Notes: generated by a model not told the origin, from the letters alone. DNA of 38,883 nucleotides from Hyphomonas sp. (GCA_002700305.1 PACZ01000030.1:1-38883); one strand, 5' to 3'; counted from the first letter of the stretch, positions 7,661-16,174 are shown. A program made the numbers and translations.

Positions 7661-9022
7661 TTACTGCAGAAGCGGTGACCAGGCCGGGTCGGACGCTTCT
7701 GTCTGGGTCTGCAGGCGGTGCTCATTCCGGCCGGAAAGGTCCACCGACCAGAGCTGAGGACCGGCACCGGGGCGGCTTTCGCGGAAATAAATGATCACGC
7801 GGCCGTTCGGCGACCAGTCCGGACCTTCGTCCAGATAGGCTTCGGTCAGTAGGCGTTCGCCGGTGCCGTCGGTGCCGATGACGCCGATATAGAACTTGCC
7901 GCCGAGCTGCTTGGTGAAGGCCACCAGATCGCCGCGGGGGCTCCAGACCGGTGTGGAGTACTGACCCTTGTTGAACGTGATCCGGCAGGCGACGTCGCGG
8001 CCGCCCGACGGACAGGTGCGCGGGCTGCCATCGGTGTTCATGATGTAGAGCTGCGGGCTGCCGCCACGGTCGGACGTGAAGACGATGGCCTTGCCGTCCG
8101 GCGACATCGACGGCGAGGTATCGATCGCCGGGTGGTCTGTCAGGCGGCGCGACTGCCGGGTCTGCAGGTTCATGATGTAGAGGTCGGAGTTACCACCGGT
8201 GGCCTGGGTGAGCAGGACACTCTCGCCATCGCGCGAGAAGCGCGGCGCGAAGGTCATGCCGGGGAAGTTGCCGAGCAGTTCCTGGCGGCCGGTCTCGATA
8301 TTGAAGAGATAGACGCGCGGACGTCCGCCCTCATACGACATGTAGGTGATTTCCTGCGCCGACGGGCTGAAGCGCGGGGTCAGCACGGTGTTGGTGCCGG
8401 GTGTCAGATATTGCTGGTTGGCACCGTCGGAATCCATGATGGCGAGACGCTTCACGCGGTTCAGCTTCGGGCCGGTTTCGGCGATATAGACGATGCGCGT
8501 GTCGAAATACGGATCCTCACCCGTCAGACGTGTGTAGATCGAGTCGGCGATCTTGTGCGCGATGCGGCGCCAATTGTCCGGCGTCGTGGTCAGGCGGCGG
8601 CCGGGCTGGCCGTTGATGCGCATGACGTCACCTGCATAGACATCCCACAGACGGAACGAGACGGCGATCTTGCCGTCCGGCAGTTCCTCGAACGCCCCGA
8701 CGACGAGGCCATCGGTCTTGATGATCTTCCAGTCGGCAAAACGCGGCTGGACGTCGATCGAGAGGTCTTTCTGGATGAAGGAGGCCGGGTTCTGCATTTC
8801 GAACAGGCCGGTCGATTCGAGATCGTTGCGCACGACATCGGCAATCTGGCGGGCAAGCTCGGTGTTTGTCCCTCCGCGGACTTCAAAGTCCGGAATGGCG
8901 AGCGGCACCGGTTTGAAATTGCCGGGACCCTCCACAAGCACTTTGAGTTCGGCCGAGGCGGACGGCGCAAATCCGATGGCGGCGGTGAAGGCCATCACCA
9001 GGGCAAGCAGCAGGCGGGTCAT
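7661..9022 (-). CDS. tolB: Tol-Pal system translocation protein TolB
   Basis: TolB is the periplasmic beta-propeller that cycles between Pal and TolA during constriction. The start at ATG 9022 is supported by a strong AAAGGAGGA ribosome site and gives a signal peptide ending ...SASA (cleavage near residue 24). Upstream in-frame codons to 9208 overlap tolA and have no signal. The 453-residue protein has the N-terminal TolB domain (about 25-155) and a C-terminal six-bladed propeller with repeated SPDGKAIVFTSDRGG-like, 'P.WSP.G..v.f' and 'iy.m......r.lt' units. It follows tolA by 22 nt. Nothing looks damaged. Confidence 0.97.
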   Translation of the reverse strand: MTRLLLALVMAFTAAIGFAPSASAELKVLVEGPGNFKPVPLAIPDFEVRGGTNTELARQIADVVRNDLESTGLFEMQNPASFIQKDLSIDVQPRFADWKIIKTDGLVVGAFEELPDGKIAVSFRLWDVYAGDVMRINGQPGRRLTTTPDNWRRIAHKIADSIYTRLTGEDPYFDTRIVYIAETGPKLNRVKRLAIMDSDGANQQYLTPGTNTVLTPRFSPSAQEITYMSYEGGRPRVYLFNIETGRQELLGNFPGMTFAPRFSRDGESVLLTQATGGNSDLYIMNLQTRQSRRLTDHPAIDTSPSMSPDGKAIVFTSDRGGSPQLYIMNTDGSPRTCPSGGRDVACRITFNKGQYSTPVWSPRGDLVAFTKQLGGKFYIGVIGTDGTGERLLTEAYLDEGPDWSPNGRVIIYFRESRPGAGPQLWSVDLSGRNEHRLQTQTEASDPAWSPLLQ

Positions 9023-9044
9023 GGGATTCCTCCTTTGAGCGGGT

Positions 9045-9965
9045 CTAGGGCTGTGTCGGGCTGACGGTGACATTGATGTCTTTCCACAGGTCATAATCGT
9101 CTTCGGGCAATTGGTAAGGGGCACATTTGCGGACGGCGCGCAACGCCACGTCGACCGCAATGCCGGACCGGCCGATCGGGCGCGAACGCGGGCTGACCAG
9201 TTCGACATTGCCTTTCAGCGTGCCGTCACGGTTCAGCGTGATGCGCATCTGGACGTCGATCTGGTCCTCTTTGGGCAGATCGGACACGCCGCGCCAGCAG
9301 GTATAGATCTGGCGGCGCATGGCGGCCTGAAGGGAGGCGGTGTTGCCGCGGCGCTCCCCTGCCCCGGGGCGGGTTTCCTGCGCATCGCGCAGGACCGGCT
9401 TGTTGATCTGAGGCGGGACTTCCTCGCGCGGCTTGCGGCGTTCGTCCTCTGCCTTGTCTTTCAGGATGTCCTCGAACTCGTTCAGGAAGTCGAGATCGTC
9501 AGTGGCCTTCGGCTTCTGCTTCTCGATCAGCTTGGGCTCTTCCTTCTTGGGCGGAGGCGGTTCTTCCTTTTCAGGTTCGGGCGCAGGCTCCGGTTCCGGT
9601 TCGGCTTCCTCGTCCGGGATGACGACTTCTTCCTCTTCCGGGGCCGATTCCTCCTCAGGCGGAGGTTCGGGCTGCTCCTCGACCTCTTCGGGAACGGCCT
9701 CTTCTTCTTCCTGCGGCTCCTCGGCCTTCTGAACCGGGGCGATGTCGGTCACGAGGCCAATCTCGACAAAATCGATCGGCACATCGATGGCGCTCGCGCA
9801 TTGCGGAATGCGCATAAGGATATCGACCGGCGCAAGACCCGGCTCCTCCTTCTGGAGGCGCTCGATCATCTTGTCGCAATCCGACTTCTGGTGCGGCCAT
9901 GACAGGACCGCCGCCGCGAGGACGGATGCGTGCACGATCGTGGAGACTGTCAGGCCGCGAAGCAT
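9045..9965 (-). CDS. tolA: TolA-like energy-transducing inner-membrane protein
   Basis: TolA spans the inner membrane and periplasm and transmits TolQR energy to TolB-Pal. This 306-residue protein has one N-terminal membrane helix (about residues 6-23) and a long Glu/Pro/Lys-rich linker (about 78-195). A C-terminal TonB/TolA-like domain follows, with QAAMRRQIYTCWRGVSDLP and ITLNRDGTLKGNVELVSP. Oddly, a cysteine-bearing segment (residues about 28-75, Cys near 30 and 56) comes before the linker, and two more cysteines sit in the C-terminal domain. The linker is rich in Glu/Pro instead of the Ala/Lys helix of E. coli TolA, as in other alphaproteobacteria. Placement between tolR (16 nt) and tolB (22 nt) settles the identity. 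Confidence 0.93.
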   Translation of the reverse strand: MLRGLTVSTIVHASVLAAAVLSWPHQKSDCDKMIERLQKEEPGLAPVDILMRIPQCASAIDVPIDFVEIGLVTDIAPVQKAEEPQEEEEAVPEEVEEQPEPPPEEESAPEEEEVVIPDEEAEPEPEPAPEPEKEEPPPPKKEEPKLIEKQKPKATDDLDFLNEFEDILKDKAEDERRKPREEVPPQINKPVLRDAQETRPGAGERRGNTASLQAAMRRQIYTCWRGVSDLPKEDQIDVQMRITLNRDGTLKGNVELVSPRSRPIGRSGIAVDVALRAVRKCAPYQLPEDDYDLWKDINVTVSPTQP

Positions 9966-9981
9966 TCCTGCCGGCCGCTCC

Positions 9982-10419
9982 TTATTTCTTCTGTTCCGTT
10001 ACGAGGGAGACGCGCGTGTAACCAGCGGCGCGGATCTCGGACATCACTTCCATCATGATGCCATAGGGCGTGGCTTCATCGCCGCGCACATAGATCGGCT
10101 TGTCATAGCCTTCGCCGATAATCGCCTGCAGCTGAGGCCCAAGCGATTCGACCTGCACTTCGGTGTTCTGGATGAACACCGCGCCGTCCGACTTGATCGT
10201 GATGGCCAGCGGCGCATCGTTCGGATCCGTCTGGATCGGGCCGGATTTTGTTTTTGGCAGGCTGATGTCCTCACCCCGCACCAGCATGGGCGCGGTGATC
10301 ATGAACACGATCAGCAGCACGAGCATGACGTCCACAAAGGGCGTCACGTTGATTTCGGCATTGAGAGAGCGGCGCCCGCGCCGTCCGCCCTTGCCGCCGG
10401 AGCCGAGGATCATTCCCAT
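9982..10419 (-). CDS. tolR: TolR, ExbD-family proton-channel subunit
   Basis: TolR is the bitopic subunit of the TolQR stator that couples proton flow to TolA. From the ATG at 10419 it has 145 residues; a second ATG at 10413 is equally possible. The longer frame to 10473 would overlap tolQ by 50 nt and lacks support. A glycine/arginine-rich cytoplasmic start is followed by the ExbD motif INVTPFVDVMLVLLIVFMIT, which carries the proton-binding aspartate in its membrane helix. The periplasmic domain contains IYVRGDEATPYGIMMEVMS, typical of the family. The stop of tolQ is 4 nt upstream of the start, consistent with coupled translation in one tolQRA message. Confidence 0.96.
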   Translation of the reverse strand: MGMILGSGGKGGRRGRRSLNAEINVTPFVDVMLVLLIVFMITAPMLVRGEDISLPKTKSGPIQTDPNDAPLAITIKSDGAVFIQNTEVQVESLGPQLQAIIGEGYDKPIYVRGDEATPYGIMMEVMSEIRAAGYTRVSLVTEQKK

Positions 10420-10423
10420 GGGC

Positions 10424-11137
10424 TCAGTCCCGTCCCGGATCCGACGCCCGGCGCGACAGGCGTACCAGGACATCCTGCGAGAAGGCGTCGAGCTGGTCGG
10501 CGAACCGCGTCAGGTCGCCGGTGAACTTGTTGTAGAAGATGACCGCCGGGATTGCGGCGACGAGGCCCATGCCGGTGGCGAACAGGGCTTCGGCAATCGG
10601 GCCGGCCACGGTGCCGAGGCTGGTGTCCTGCTGGGCGGCGATGTTGAGGAAGGCATTCATGATGCCCCAGACGGTGCCGAACAGGCCGATAAAGGGCGAG
10701 GCGGACCCGATCGTCGCCAGCACGCCAAGTCCGTTGCCGGCGCGGCCGAGTTCGCGGTCGATGGTGGCACGCATGGAGCGCTCTGCCCGGTTTACGAGGG
10801 CGTTGGCTTCGCCGGAGCCCGGCGGGACACGGCGGGCGTCAGACCATTCCCGGGCGGCGGCCTGGAAAACGCGGCTGGCCGCATCGCCGCCACCGGAGCC
10901 GGGGCGCAGGTCGAGGTCTTCAGTGCGGCCGTTCCAGAAGGCGTCTTCAAACTGGCGGGCCTTTTTCCGGGCCGAGCCGAGCGAGAAGAGTTTCTCGCCG
11001 ATCACGATCCAGGACCAGACCGAGGCCAGGAACAGCATGAACATGACCAGTTTGACCACCGGATCTGCCTCGAAAATGAGGGCAATCAGGGAAAAGTCGG
11101 TGTTACTGGCCGCTGTGCCGATCGCTTCCGATTCCAT
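10424..11137 (-). CDS. tolQ: TolQ, MotA/ExbB-family proton-channel protein
   Basis: TolQ forms the three-helix channel scaffold around TolR. The 237-residue product has a first membrane helix near residues 28-47, a large cytoplasmic loop, and two further helices (about 135-160 and 175-195) in the ExbB pattern. These include LGVLATIGSASPFIGLFGTV and AEALFATGMGLVAAIPAVI. The length is close to the usual 230. It heads a tightly spaced tolQ-tolR-tolA-tolB run. AAGGAG lies about 13 nt before the ATG, a long spacing. A 214-nt gap separates it from ybgC, so tolQ may have its own promoter there. Confidence 0.97.
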   Translation of the reverse strand: MESEAIGTAASNTDFSLIALIFEADPVVKLVMFMLFLASVWSWIVIGEKLFSLGSARKKARQFEDAFWNGRTEDLDLRPGSGGGDAASRVFQAAAREWSDARRVPPGSGEANALVNRAERSMRATIDRELGRAGNGLGVLATIGSASPFIGLFGTVWGIMNAFLNIAAQQDTSLGTVAGPIAEALFATGMGLVAAIPAVIFYNKFTGDLTRFADQLDAFSQDVLVRLSRRASDPGRD

Positions 11138-11296
11138 AGGATGAATGTGCTCCTTGAAGATGGCAGGCCGGCAGCCCGCAGATAAGGCGTGCGTCCCGTG
11201 GGAACGGGCGCTTTGTGCCCCTGTTTCTACAACAATTCCGGCAGAAACACGGCAGAGCGCCCTGATTCCGCAGCTTGCCTCCCGGCTAGGTGGGAA

Positions 11297-11327
11297 GGGT
11301 TAAGAATTTGTTCGATTTTATTAACCC
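11297..11327. other. GGGTTAA/TTAACCC inverted repeat between ybgC and tolQ
   Basis: Arms GGGTTAA (11297-11303) and TTAACCC (11321-11327) are separated by 17 bp of AT-rich sequence. It could be a weak terminator after ybgC or a binding site for a regulator of tolQ; TTAACC half-sites are what CtrA recognises in related bacteria, but the spacing is not the canonical seven. Confidence 0.35.
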
Positions 11328-11351
11328 TGCACGGGAAACGGGCAGGATCAC

Positions 11352-11816
11352 TTATGCCAGGTCCGCACCTGTCCAGCGGTACGCGGCGAGCGTGTCCATC
11401 ATCTCGCGGACCGGACGGCGCGGGCGGCCGTCGGCATGGATCATCACCGCGGTGATCTCCCCTTCGGCAATCAGCTCGCCATCCCGCAGGCAGGCCTGAC
11501 GGAACAGGAAGCGCGGGCCGTCGAGGCCGAGATAACGCGTCCGGATCTGCAGGAGGTCATCCACTTTCGCGGCGCGCTTGTAGTCCACCGCCACACGGGT
11601 CAGCGTAAAGGCGGCCGGATCTTCCCGGTTCAGCAGGTCCTGGTGCGAGACGCCCGCATCGCGCAGGCAATCGGACCGGCCGCGCTCGAAAAAGCGGAGA
11701 TAGTTCGCATGATAGACCATGCCGGTGAAATCGGTGTCTTCGTAATAGACACGGACCTCGATCCAGTGCTGGCGCTCAGCGTCGAAATTGCGGTCATCAA
11801 GGGCAGGCAGGCTCAT
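11352..11816 (-). CDS. ybgC: YbgC-type acyl-CoA thioesterase (hotdog fold)
   Basis: YbgC is a 4-hydroxybenzoyl-CoA-thioesterase-like hotdog enzyme encoded at the start of most tol-pal clusters; in E. coli it hydrolyses acyl-CoA and associates with the acyl carrier protein. The family signature YYEDTDFTGMVYHANYLRFF is at residues 24-43, containing the catalytic aspartate, followed by ERGRSDCLR. The length of 154 is slightly above the usual 135-140. It lies 214 nt upstream of tolQ on the same strand and 51 nt after the lipocalin gene. Its inclusion with Tol-Pal suggests a link to phospholipid metabolism at the septum. Confidence 0.94.
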   Translation of the reverse strand: MSLPALDDRNFDAERQHWIEVRVYYEDTDFTGMVYHANYLRFFERGRSDCLRDAGVSHQDLLNREDPAAFTLTRVAVDYKRAAKVDDLLQIRTRYLGLDGPRFLFRQACLRDGELIAEGEITAVMIHADGRPRRPVREMMDTLAAYRWTGADLA

Positions 11817-11867
11817 GGTTTCGCCGTATCAGAGGCGGCGTGAGCCGTCACCCCTGTTGCGCCTGCC

Positions 11868-12416
11868 TTATCCGGCCTGCACCGTCATCTCGAGCGGCGC
11901 TGTGTCATAGCCAAGGTCTGCGGCGCGCTGCTTCAGCTCGTCCAGCTTCGCCGGATCGAGCTGCGGCGTGCGCGACAGGATCCAGAGGTATTTGCCATCC
12001 GGGCTGCCGACGAGCGAGGCGGAATAGTCCGGCTCCAGCGCGAGGATCCAGTAATCGCCCTCGGCAAAGGGCACCCAGGACGGCGCGAACTTCACTTTCA
12101 GCTGGCTGTTGCCGGTTCCCTCCACGATCCGGGCCCGGCCTTCGGCAACCTTCTTCTTGCCGTCCAGCGTGTCCTTGAAACAGGTGTTCGTGACAGAGAC
12201 CGTCCCGTCATCATTGATGCCATATTCGGCGGTCACGCCTGTGCAGTCGCGCTCGAACCAGTTGGGATAGCGGGCAATTTCGTACCAGAGCCCGGCATAG
12301 CGGGAGAGGTCCACCGAGGAGACCGTCTCAGGCGCAGACGATGTATCGCGATAGTCGGGCTGGCTTGTGCAGGCGGCGAGCAAAAGGGCGGAAACGGCAG
12401 GAATGGCAAATCTCAT
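11868..12416 (-). CDS. blc: outer-membrane lipoprotein lipocalin (Blc-like)
   Basis: Bacterial lipocalins are small beta-barrels that bind lipids, often lysophospholipids, and attach to the outer membrane. The 182-residue product begins with a lipoprotein signal and a LLLAAC lipobox (Cys 16). The lipocalin motif follows as YAGLWYEIARYPNWFERDC, then TAEYGINDDGTVSVTN and WVPFAEGDYWILAL, with a C-terminal helix region LDELKQRAADLGYD. All three structurally conserved regions are recognisable. AAGGAG lies before the ATG. It follows the alpha/beta hydrolase by 60 nt, a gap that contains a hairpin. It may be in the same transcript, and it leads into ybgC. Confidence 0.93.
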   Translation of the reverse strand: MRFAIPAVSALLLAACTSQPDYRDTSSAPETVSSVDLSRYAGLWYEIARYPNWFERDCTGVTAEYGINDDGTVSVTNTCFKDTLDGKKKVAEGRARIVEGTGNSQLKVKFAPSWVPFAEGDYWILALEPDYSASLVGSPDGKYLWILSRTPQLDPAKLDELKQRAADLGYDTAPLEMTVQAG

Positions 12417-12445
12417 GGGAAAATCTCCTTCCCTCAGATACGCGC

Positions 12446-12464
12446 GAAACCGGGCGCCGGTTTC
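12446..12464. terminator. GAAACCGG hairpin between hydrolase and lipocalin genes
   Basis: GAAACCGG (12446-12453) and CCGGTTTC (12457-12464) form an 8-bp stem with a 3-nt GCG loop. There is no U-tract on the minus strand, so it may be a processing site or a partial stop rather than a true terminator. Confidence 0.45.
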
Positions 12465-12476
12465 ACGGTAATCGCA

Positions 12477-13472
12477 TCAGCCGCCTTCCGCCGTCTCTGC
12501 CGGGTCCGGTTCCGGCGCGTTCAGCCTCGCCAGGAAGGCACGCAGGTCACCGGCGGTTTCAGAGGCCAGTTCTTCCTGCGGCAGGTGACCGGCATCCGGA
12601 TAGATGACGAGTTCGGCCCCCGGGATGGCGTCAGCAAACTTGCGCGCCGCAGCGACCGGGATCACCTTGTCCTGCTCGCCATGCATGATCAGGGTGGGCA
12701 CATCTATGCCGGACAGGGCGTCTTTGGTCGCCCATACGCGGTCCCTTCCGCCGGAGGTCAGCGCCATCAGCGCATCGCGGTGGCATGGCGCCCGGGCGAG
12801 CGCCGTATAGCGATTGACCATGTCATCGGTCGCAAGATCGGGATTAGCGAAACTGTCCCGCAGGCCATCGCGCACAAGCCAGGTCATGTCGGTATTCTTC
12901 ATCAGGCGCCGGGCAACCGGGTTCGAGAGGAGCTTGAACACGACGGGGTCTGATTTTTCTTCCTGCGAACTTTCCGGCCAGCCGGACGCGTCGACCAGAA
13001 CGAGTGCATCCAGGCGCGACGGATGGGCCAGCGCATAAGCCCAGGCGACGCCGCCGCCCATGGAATTGCCGGCAAGCGTGAATTTCTCGATGCCCAGGGC
13101 CTTCGTCACCGCGTCGACTGTCTCGACGAATTGTCCGGTGCCGATCCGCTCTCCTTCCAGACAGTTGGTGAGGCCATGGCCCGGCAGGTCCAGCGAGATC
13201 ACGCGGTAATCGCGCTTCAGATTCGCAACCCAGGGCTCCCATGTGTGCAACGAGGACGAAAATCCGTGCACCAACACAATTGCCGGCGCATTGCGCGGGC
13301 CGACATCGCGATAATGGACGCGCAGGCCATTTTCGAGCGAAAGCGTCCGGCTGTCCGAATTGGCATAGACAAGTTCGAGCCGGTCATAGCCGATGTCGGC
13401 GCGCTGCAAGGCGAACCAGCCAGCTGCCAAAATCGCAACAAAGGTAAGCAGAACCACCAGAAAACGGCGCAT
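12477..13472 (-). CDS. alpha/beta-hydrolase, membrane-anchored
   Basis: This is a 331-residue serine hydrolase of the alpha/beta fold. An N-terminal hydrophobic helix (about residues 3-21) acts as an anchor or uncleaved signal. The oxyanion motif is VLVHGFSSS (about 67-75); the nucleophile is Ser137 in GNSMGGG; the acid is Asp268 in HGEQDK; the base is His296 in DAGHLPQE. The triad is complete, and length and layout fit lipases/haloperoxidase-like hydrolases. AAGGAAACGGAT precedes the ATG at 13472. The substrate cannot be read from the sequence; proximity to the lipocalin suggests a lipid ester, which is only an inference. Confidence 0.9.
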   Translation of the reverse strand: MRRFLVVLLTFVAILAAGWFALQRADIGYDRLELVYANSDSRTLSLENGLRVHYRDVGPRNAPAIVLVHGFSSSLHTWEPWVANLKRDYRVISLDLPGHGLTNCLEGERIGTGQFVETVDAVTKALGIEKFTLAGNSMGGGVAWAYALAHPSRLDALVLVDASGWPESSQEEKSDPVVFKLLSNPVARRLMKNTDMTWLVRDGLRDSFANPDLATDDMVNRYTALARAPCHRDALMALTSGGRDRVWATKDALSGIDVPTLIMHGEQDKVIPVAAARKFADAIPGAELVIYPDAGHLPQEELASETAGDLRAFLARLNAPEPDPAETAEGG

Positions 13473-13554
13473 ATCCGTTTCCTTCCTCCCGGTTGATTTC
13501 TGAATCAGGCCGGCAGAGTAAGCGCGCCCGGTCCTGCCCTGTCAATTACGGGAC

Positions 13555-14298
13555 TCACCTGAAGCCACAGACCACGCAGGCTTTATCGGGCCGAAGCGCG
13601 ACGGTTCGCGATTCGCCGCCGAGCCCATTGATCAGAAGCACGCGCCCGATCAGGGGCCGGCCTGCGCCGGTGATCAGTTTCACCGCTTCCATCGCCATGG
13701 CGGACCCGGTCATGCCGGTCAGTGCACCGACCACGCCTACCTCGTCGCAGGCTTCTGCGTCCGGCGGAGTTTCCGGCACCCAGCACCTGTAGCAAGGCGC
13801 GCCCGGCTCTACACCGGAGGCAAAAACGCTGACCTGTCCGTTCCAGCCGGCTGCGGCGCCATGCACCATGACCCGGCCGCTCTCGTGTGCCAGCCGGTTC
13901 AGCGCATAGCGCGTCGGGAAATTGTCGCAGGCATCGATCAGGATCTCACCGGCCGGCGTCGCGCCTTCGTCAAAGCGCTCTGTTTTCACGTCCACATTTA
14001 TGGACGGATCCATCTCGCGCAGCCGGGCCGCCAGCGTTTTCGCCTTCAGCGTGCCAATTTCTTCATCCGTAAACTGAATCTGTCTCTGAAGATTTGAGCG
14101 TTCGACCCGGTCATCGTCCCAGAGTTCGATTTTCCCGACCCCGGCCGCCGCAAGATAAAGCGCGCAAGGCCCACCCAGCGCGCCTGCGCCGATAATGGAG
14201 ACATGCGCCCCGCGCAGCTTCTGCACGCCCGGTCCGCCAATCTCCTTCAGCAGGATATGGCGGCGGTGACGATCCAGTTCCTCAGGTGTCAGGCTCAT
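13555..14298 (-). CDS. MoeB/ThiF-family sulfur-carrier adenylyltransferase
   Basis: This E1-like enzyme adenylates the C-terminus of a ubiquitin-like sulfur carrier (MoaD or ThiS) for molybdopterin or thiazole synthesis. The nucleotide-binding IIGAGALGGPCALYLAAAGV (about 35-54) is followed by ELWDDDRVERSNLQRQIQF, typical of MoeB/ThiF. Two zinc-binding pairs, CYRC (169-172) and CVVC (241-244), frame the C-terminal half, and Cys184 fits the position of the E. coli MoeB active cysteine. The length of 247 matches. MoeB and ThiF cannot be told apart without the partner gene, which is not in the window. The start overlaps the stop of nadD by 4 nt. Confidence 0.93.
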   Translation of the reverse strand: MSLTPEELDRHRRHILLKEIGGPGVQKLRGAHVSIIGAGALGGPCALYLAAAGVGKIELWDDDRVERSNLQRQIQFTDEEIGTLKAKTLAARLREMDPSINVDVKTERFDEGATPAGEILIDACDNFPTRYALNRLAHESGRVMVHGAAAGWNGQVSVFASGVEPGAPCYRCWVPETPPDAEACDEVGVVGALTGMTGSAMAMEAVKLITGAGRPLIGRVLLINGLGGESRTVALRPDKACVVCGFR

Positions 14299-14891
14299 GC
14301 CCTCCCCTCCCGGATGGCGGTGGAGGACGACTTATCCAGCGGGCCCTTCAGATAGACCCATGCGGGCGGCGCCAGTTCTGGCAGCAACGGCGCGTAAGCT
14401 TCCGGAATCCGGTCCTTTGCGAAGGTGCGGGCAAATCTCGAATTGCGCGCGCCGGGGCCAACCCCGGGCCGGGAGACAATCGCGATGGGCATCAGCCGGG
14501 CGATGTCCTGCCAGCGCTGCCAGTAATGGAAGCCGACCATATTGTCGGCGCCCATCAGCCAGACAAAATCGGCTTGCGGCGCGTGGACGGCGAGCGTCAG
14601 CAGCGTCTGCCAGGAATAGGTATAGCCCAGCTGCTGTTCGATGTCGGTGACGATCATGCGTGGATGATGCCCGGCAACCGCCTCCGCCGACGCAAAACGG
14701 CTATTGAAATCGCCATGGTCTGTCTTCAGCGGATTGCCGCGCGCGACGATCCACCAGACCCAGTCGAGCTGCAGCCGCTTCATCGCCGTTTCGGCAACAT
14801 GGAGATGCCCGGTATGGGCCGGATTGAAGCTGCCACCGAACAGGCCGATGCGCAGCCCCTTTACAGGACCCGGTAACCGGACTGGCCTCAA
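14295..14891 (-). CDS. nadD: nicotinate-nucleotide adenylyltransferase NadD
   Basis: NadD transfers AMP to nicotinate mononucleotide in NAD synthesis. The family signature GLFGGSFNPAHTGHLHVAE (residues 16-34) contains the nucleotidyltransferase GXFXPXHXGH motif, and SSSTAIREG near the C-terminus is the second motif. Length 198 is normal. The start is a TTG at 14891, overlapping the proA stop; no ATG is available ahead of the conserved GLRIGLFGG. Both ends overlap their neighbours (proA upstream, moeB/thiF downstream) by 4 nt, so the three genes are one coupled unit. In many proteobacteria proA-nadD is followed by rsfS; here that place is taken by the moeB/thiF homologue. Confidence 0.95.
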   Translation of the reverse strand: MRPVRLPGPVKGLRIGLFGGSFNPAHTGHLHVAETAMKRLQLDWVWWIVARGNPLKTDHGDFNSRFASAEAVAGHHPRMIVTDIEQQLGYTYSWQTLLTLAVHAPQADFVWLMGADNMVGFHYWQRWQDIARLMPIAIVSRPGVGPGARNSRFARTFAKDRIPEAYAPLLPELAPPAWVYLKGPLDKSSSTAIREGRA

Positions 14892-16174
14892 GGACGGACC
14901 TGCCCCTTGCCGCGGACGAGGTATTTATACGTCGTCAGCTGTTCTGCCCCGACCGGGCCGCGCGCATGGATACGGCCCGTCGCAATGCCGATTTCCGCGC
15001 CCATGCCAAACTCGCCCCCATCGGCGAACTGCGACGAGGCGTTGTGCAGCAGGATGGCGCTGTCGACATCGGCGAAGAATTTGTCGGCCACGGCCTGGTC
15101 TTCGGTAATCACCACTTCGGTGTGGCCGGACGACCAGCGGGAGATGTGCGCCAGCGCGCCATCAATCCCGTCCACAACCGCCACGGCCAGGATCGGCGCG
15201 AGATATTCCGTTGCCCAATCCTCTTCAGTCGCAGGCTTCATGTCGGCAACGATGGCGCGGGCGCGTTCGTCGCCGCGCAGCTCGCAGCCGGCCTCTTTCA
15301 GCGCTTCAGCGAGTTTCGGCAGCACCGTGTCTGCAATTGCGGAGTCGACCAGCAGTGTCTCGGCCGAGCCGCAGATGCCGGTGCGGCGCATCTTGGCGTT
15401 GACGACAATGGCGACCGCCTTTTCCGGGTCCGCTGCGCCGTCCACATAGACATGGCACAGGCCTTCGAGGTGGTCGATCACCGGCACGCGCGCATCCATC
15501 TGGACGCGCTCGACGAGGCCGCGCCCGCCACGGGGCACGATCACATCAATCTCTCCGTCGAGCCCGGCCAGAAGATGGCCGACGGCCTCGCGGTCCTGCG
15601 TCGGGACCAGCTGGATGGCGTCCTGCGGCAGGCCTTCTTTCTCAAGCGCGCCGCGCATGGCGCTGACCAGCGCGCGGGACGAGCGGGCACTTTCCGAGCC
15701 GCAGCGCAGGATCGCGGCATTGCCGGAACGAAGGCAAAGCGCGCCGGCATCCGCCGTCACATTCGGGCGGCTCTCATAAATGATGCCGATGACGCCGAGC
15801 GGCACGGCAACGCGCGCAATGTCGAGGCCGGACGGCACGGTCCAGCGGGCAAGTTCGCGGCCAATCGGGTCTGCCAGGCCGGAAACAGCTTCAACGCCGC
15901 CGGCGATGCCTTCGACGCGCGCCTCGTCCAGCGCCAGCCGGTCGAGCATGGCCGCATCCAGACCCTTGGCCCGGGCGGCTTCCATGTCTTCTGCGTTGGC
16001 GGCGAGGATCTCCGGCGCCGCGGCACGGATGGCGGCAGCGATGGCTTTCAGGCCGCGGGTACGGTCCTCTGGAGTGAGCTTGCCGAGCGCGCGGGAGGCT
16101 GCCCGGGCGTTCCGGCCCAGTTGCAGCATGGTTTCAGCGAGATCGGCGTTCGGTGCGGGTGTCTGAATAGTCAT
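14888..16174 (-). CDS. proA: gamma-glutamyl phosphate reductase ProA
   Basis: ProA reduces glutamyl-5-phosphate to glutamate-5-semialdehyde with NADPH in proline synthesis. The ATG at 16174 gives 428 residues beginning MTIQTPAPNADLAE, close to family length (about 417-425); the frame up to 16279 extends into the divergent promoter region. Conserved blocks include VPLGVIGIIYESRPNVTADAG, LRSGNAAILRCGSE, VPRGGRGLVERVQ and the catalytic-cysteine region MRRTGICGSAETLLV. No strong ribosome site is visible. It is the first gene of the minus-strand proA-nadD-moeB/thiF run and is divergent from the acyl-CoA ligase gene, with 129 bp between. Confidence 0.97.
   Translation of the reverse strand: MTIQTPAPNADLAETMLQLGRNARAASRALGKLTPEDRTRGLKAIAAAIRAAAPEILAANAEDMEAARAKGLDAAMLDRLALDEARVEGIAGGVEAVSGLADPIGRELARWTVPSGLDIARVAVPLGVIGIIYESRPNVTADAGALCLRSGNAAILRCGSESARSSRALVSAMRGALEKEGLPQDAIQLVPTQDREAVGHLLAGLDGEIDVIVPRGGRGLVERVQMDARVPVIDHLEGLCHVYVDGAADPEKAVAIVVNAKMRRTGICGSAETLLVDSAIADTVLPKLAEALKEAGCELRGDERARAIVADMKPATEEDWATEYLAPILAVAVVDGIDGALAHISRWSSGHTEVVITEDQAVADKFFADVDSAILLHNASSQFADGGEFGMGAEIGIATGRIHARGPVGAEQLTTYKYLVRGKGQVRP

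Noticed and set aside
8132..9064. 310-codon plus-strand frame
   Set aside because: Antisense to tolB; the product has no recognisable domain.
10163..11185. 340-codon plus-strand frame
   Set aside because: Antisense to tolR and tolQ, both well supported by motifs and operon order.
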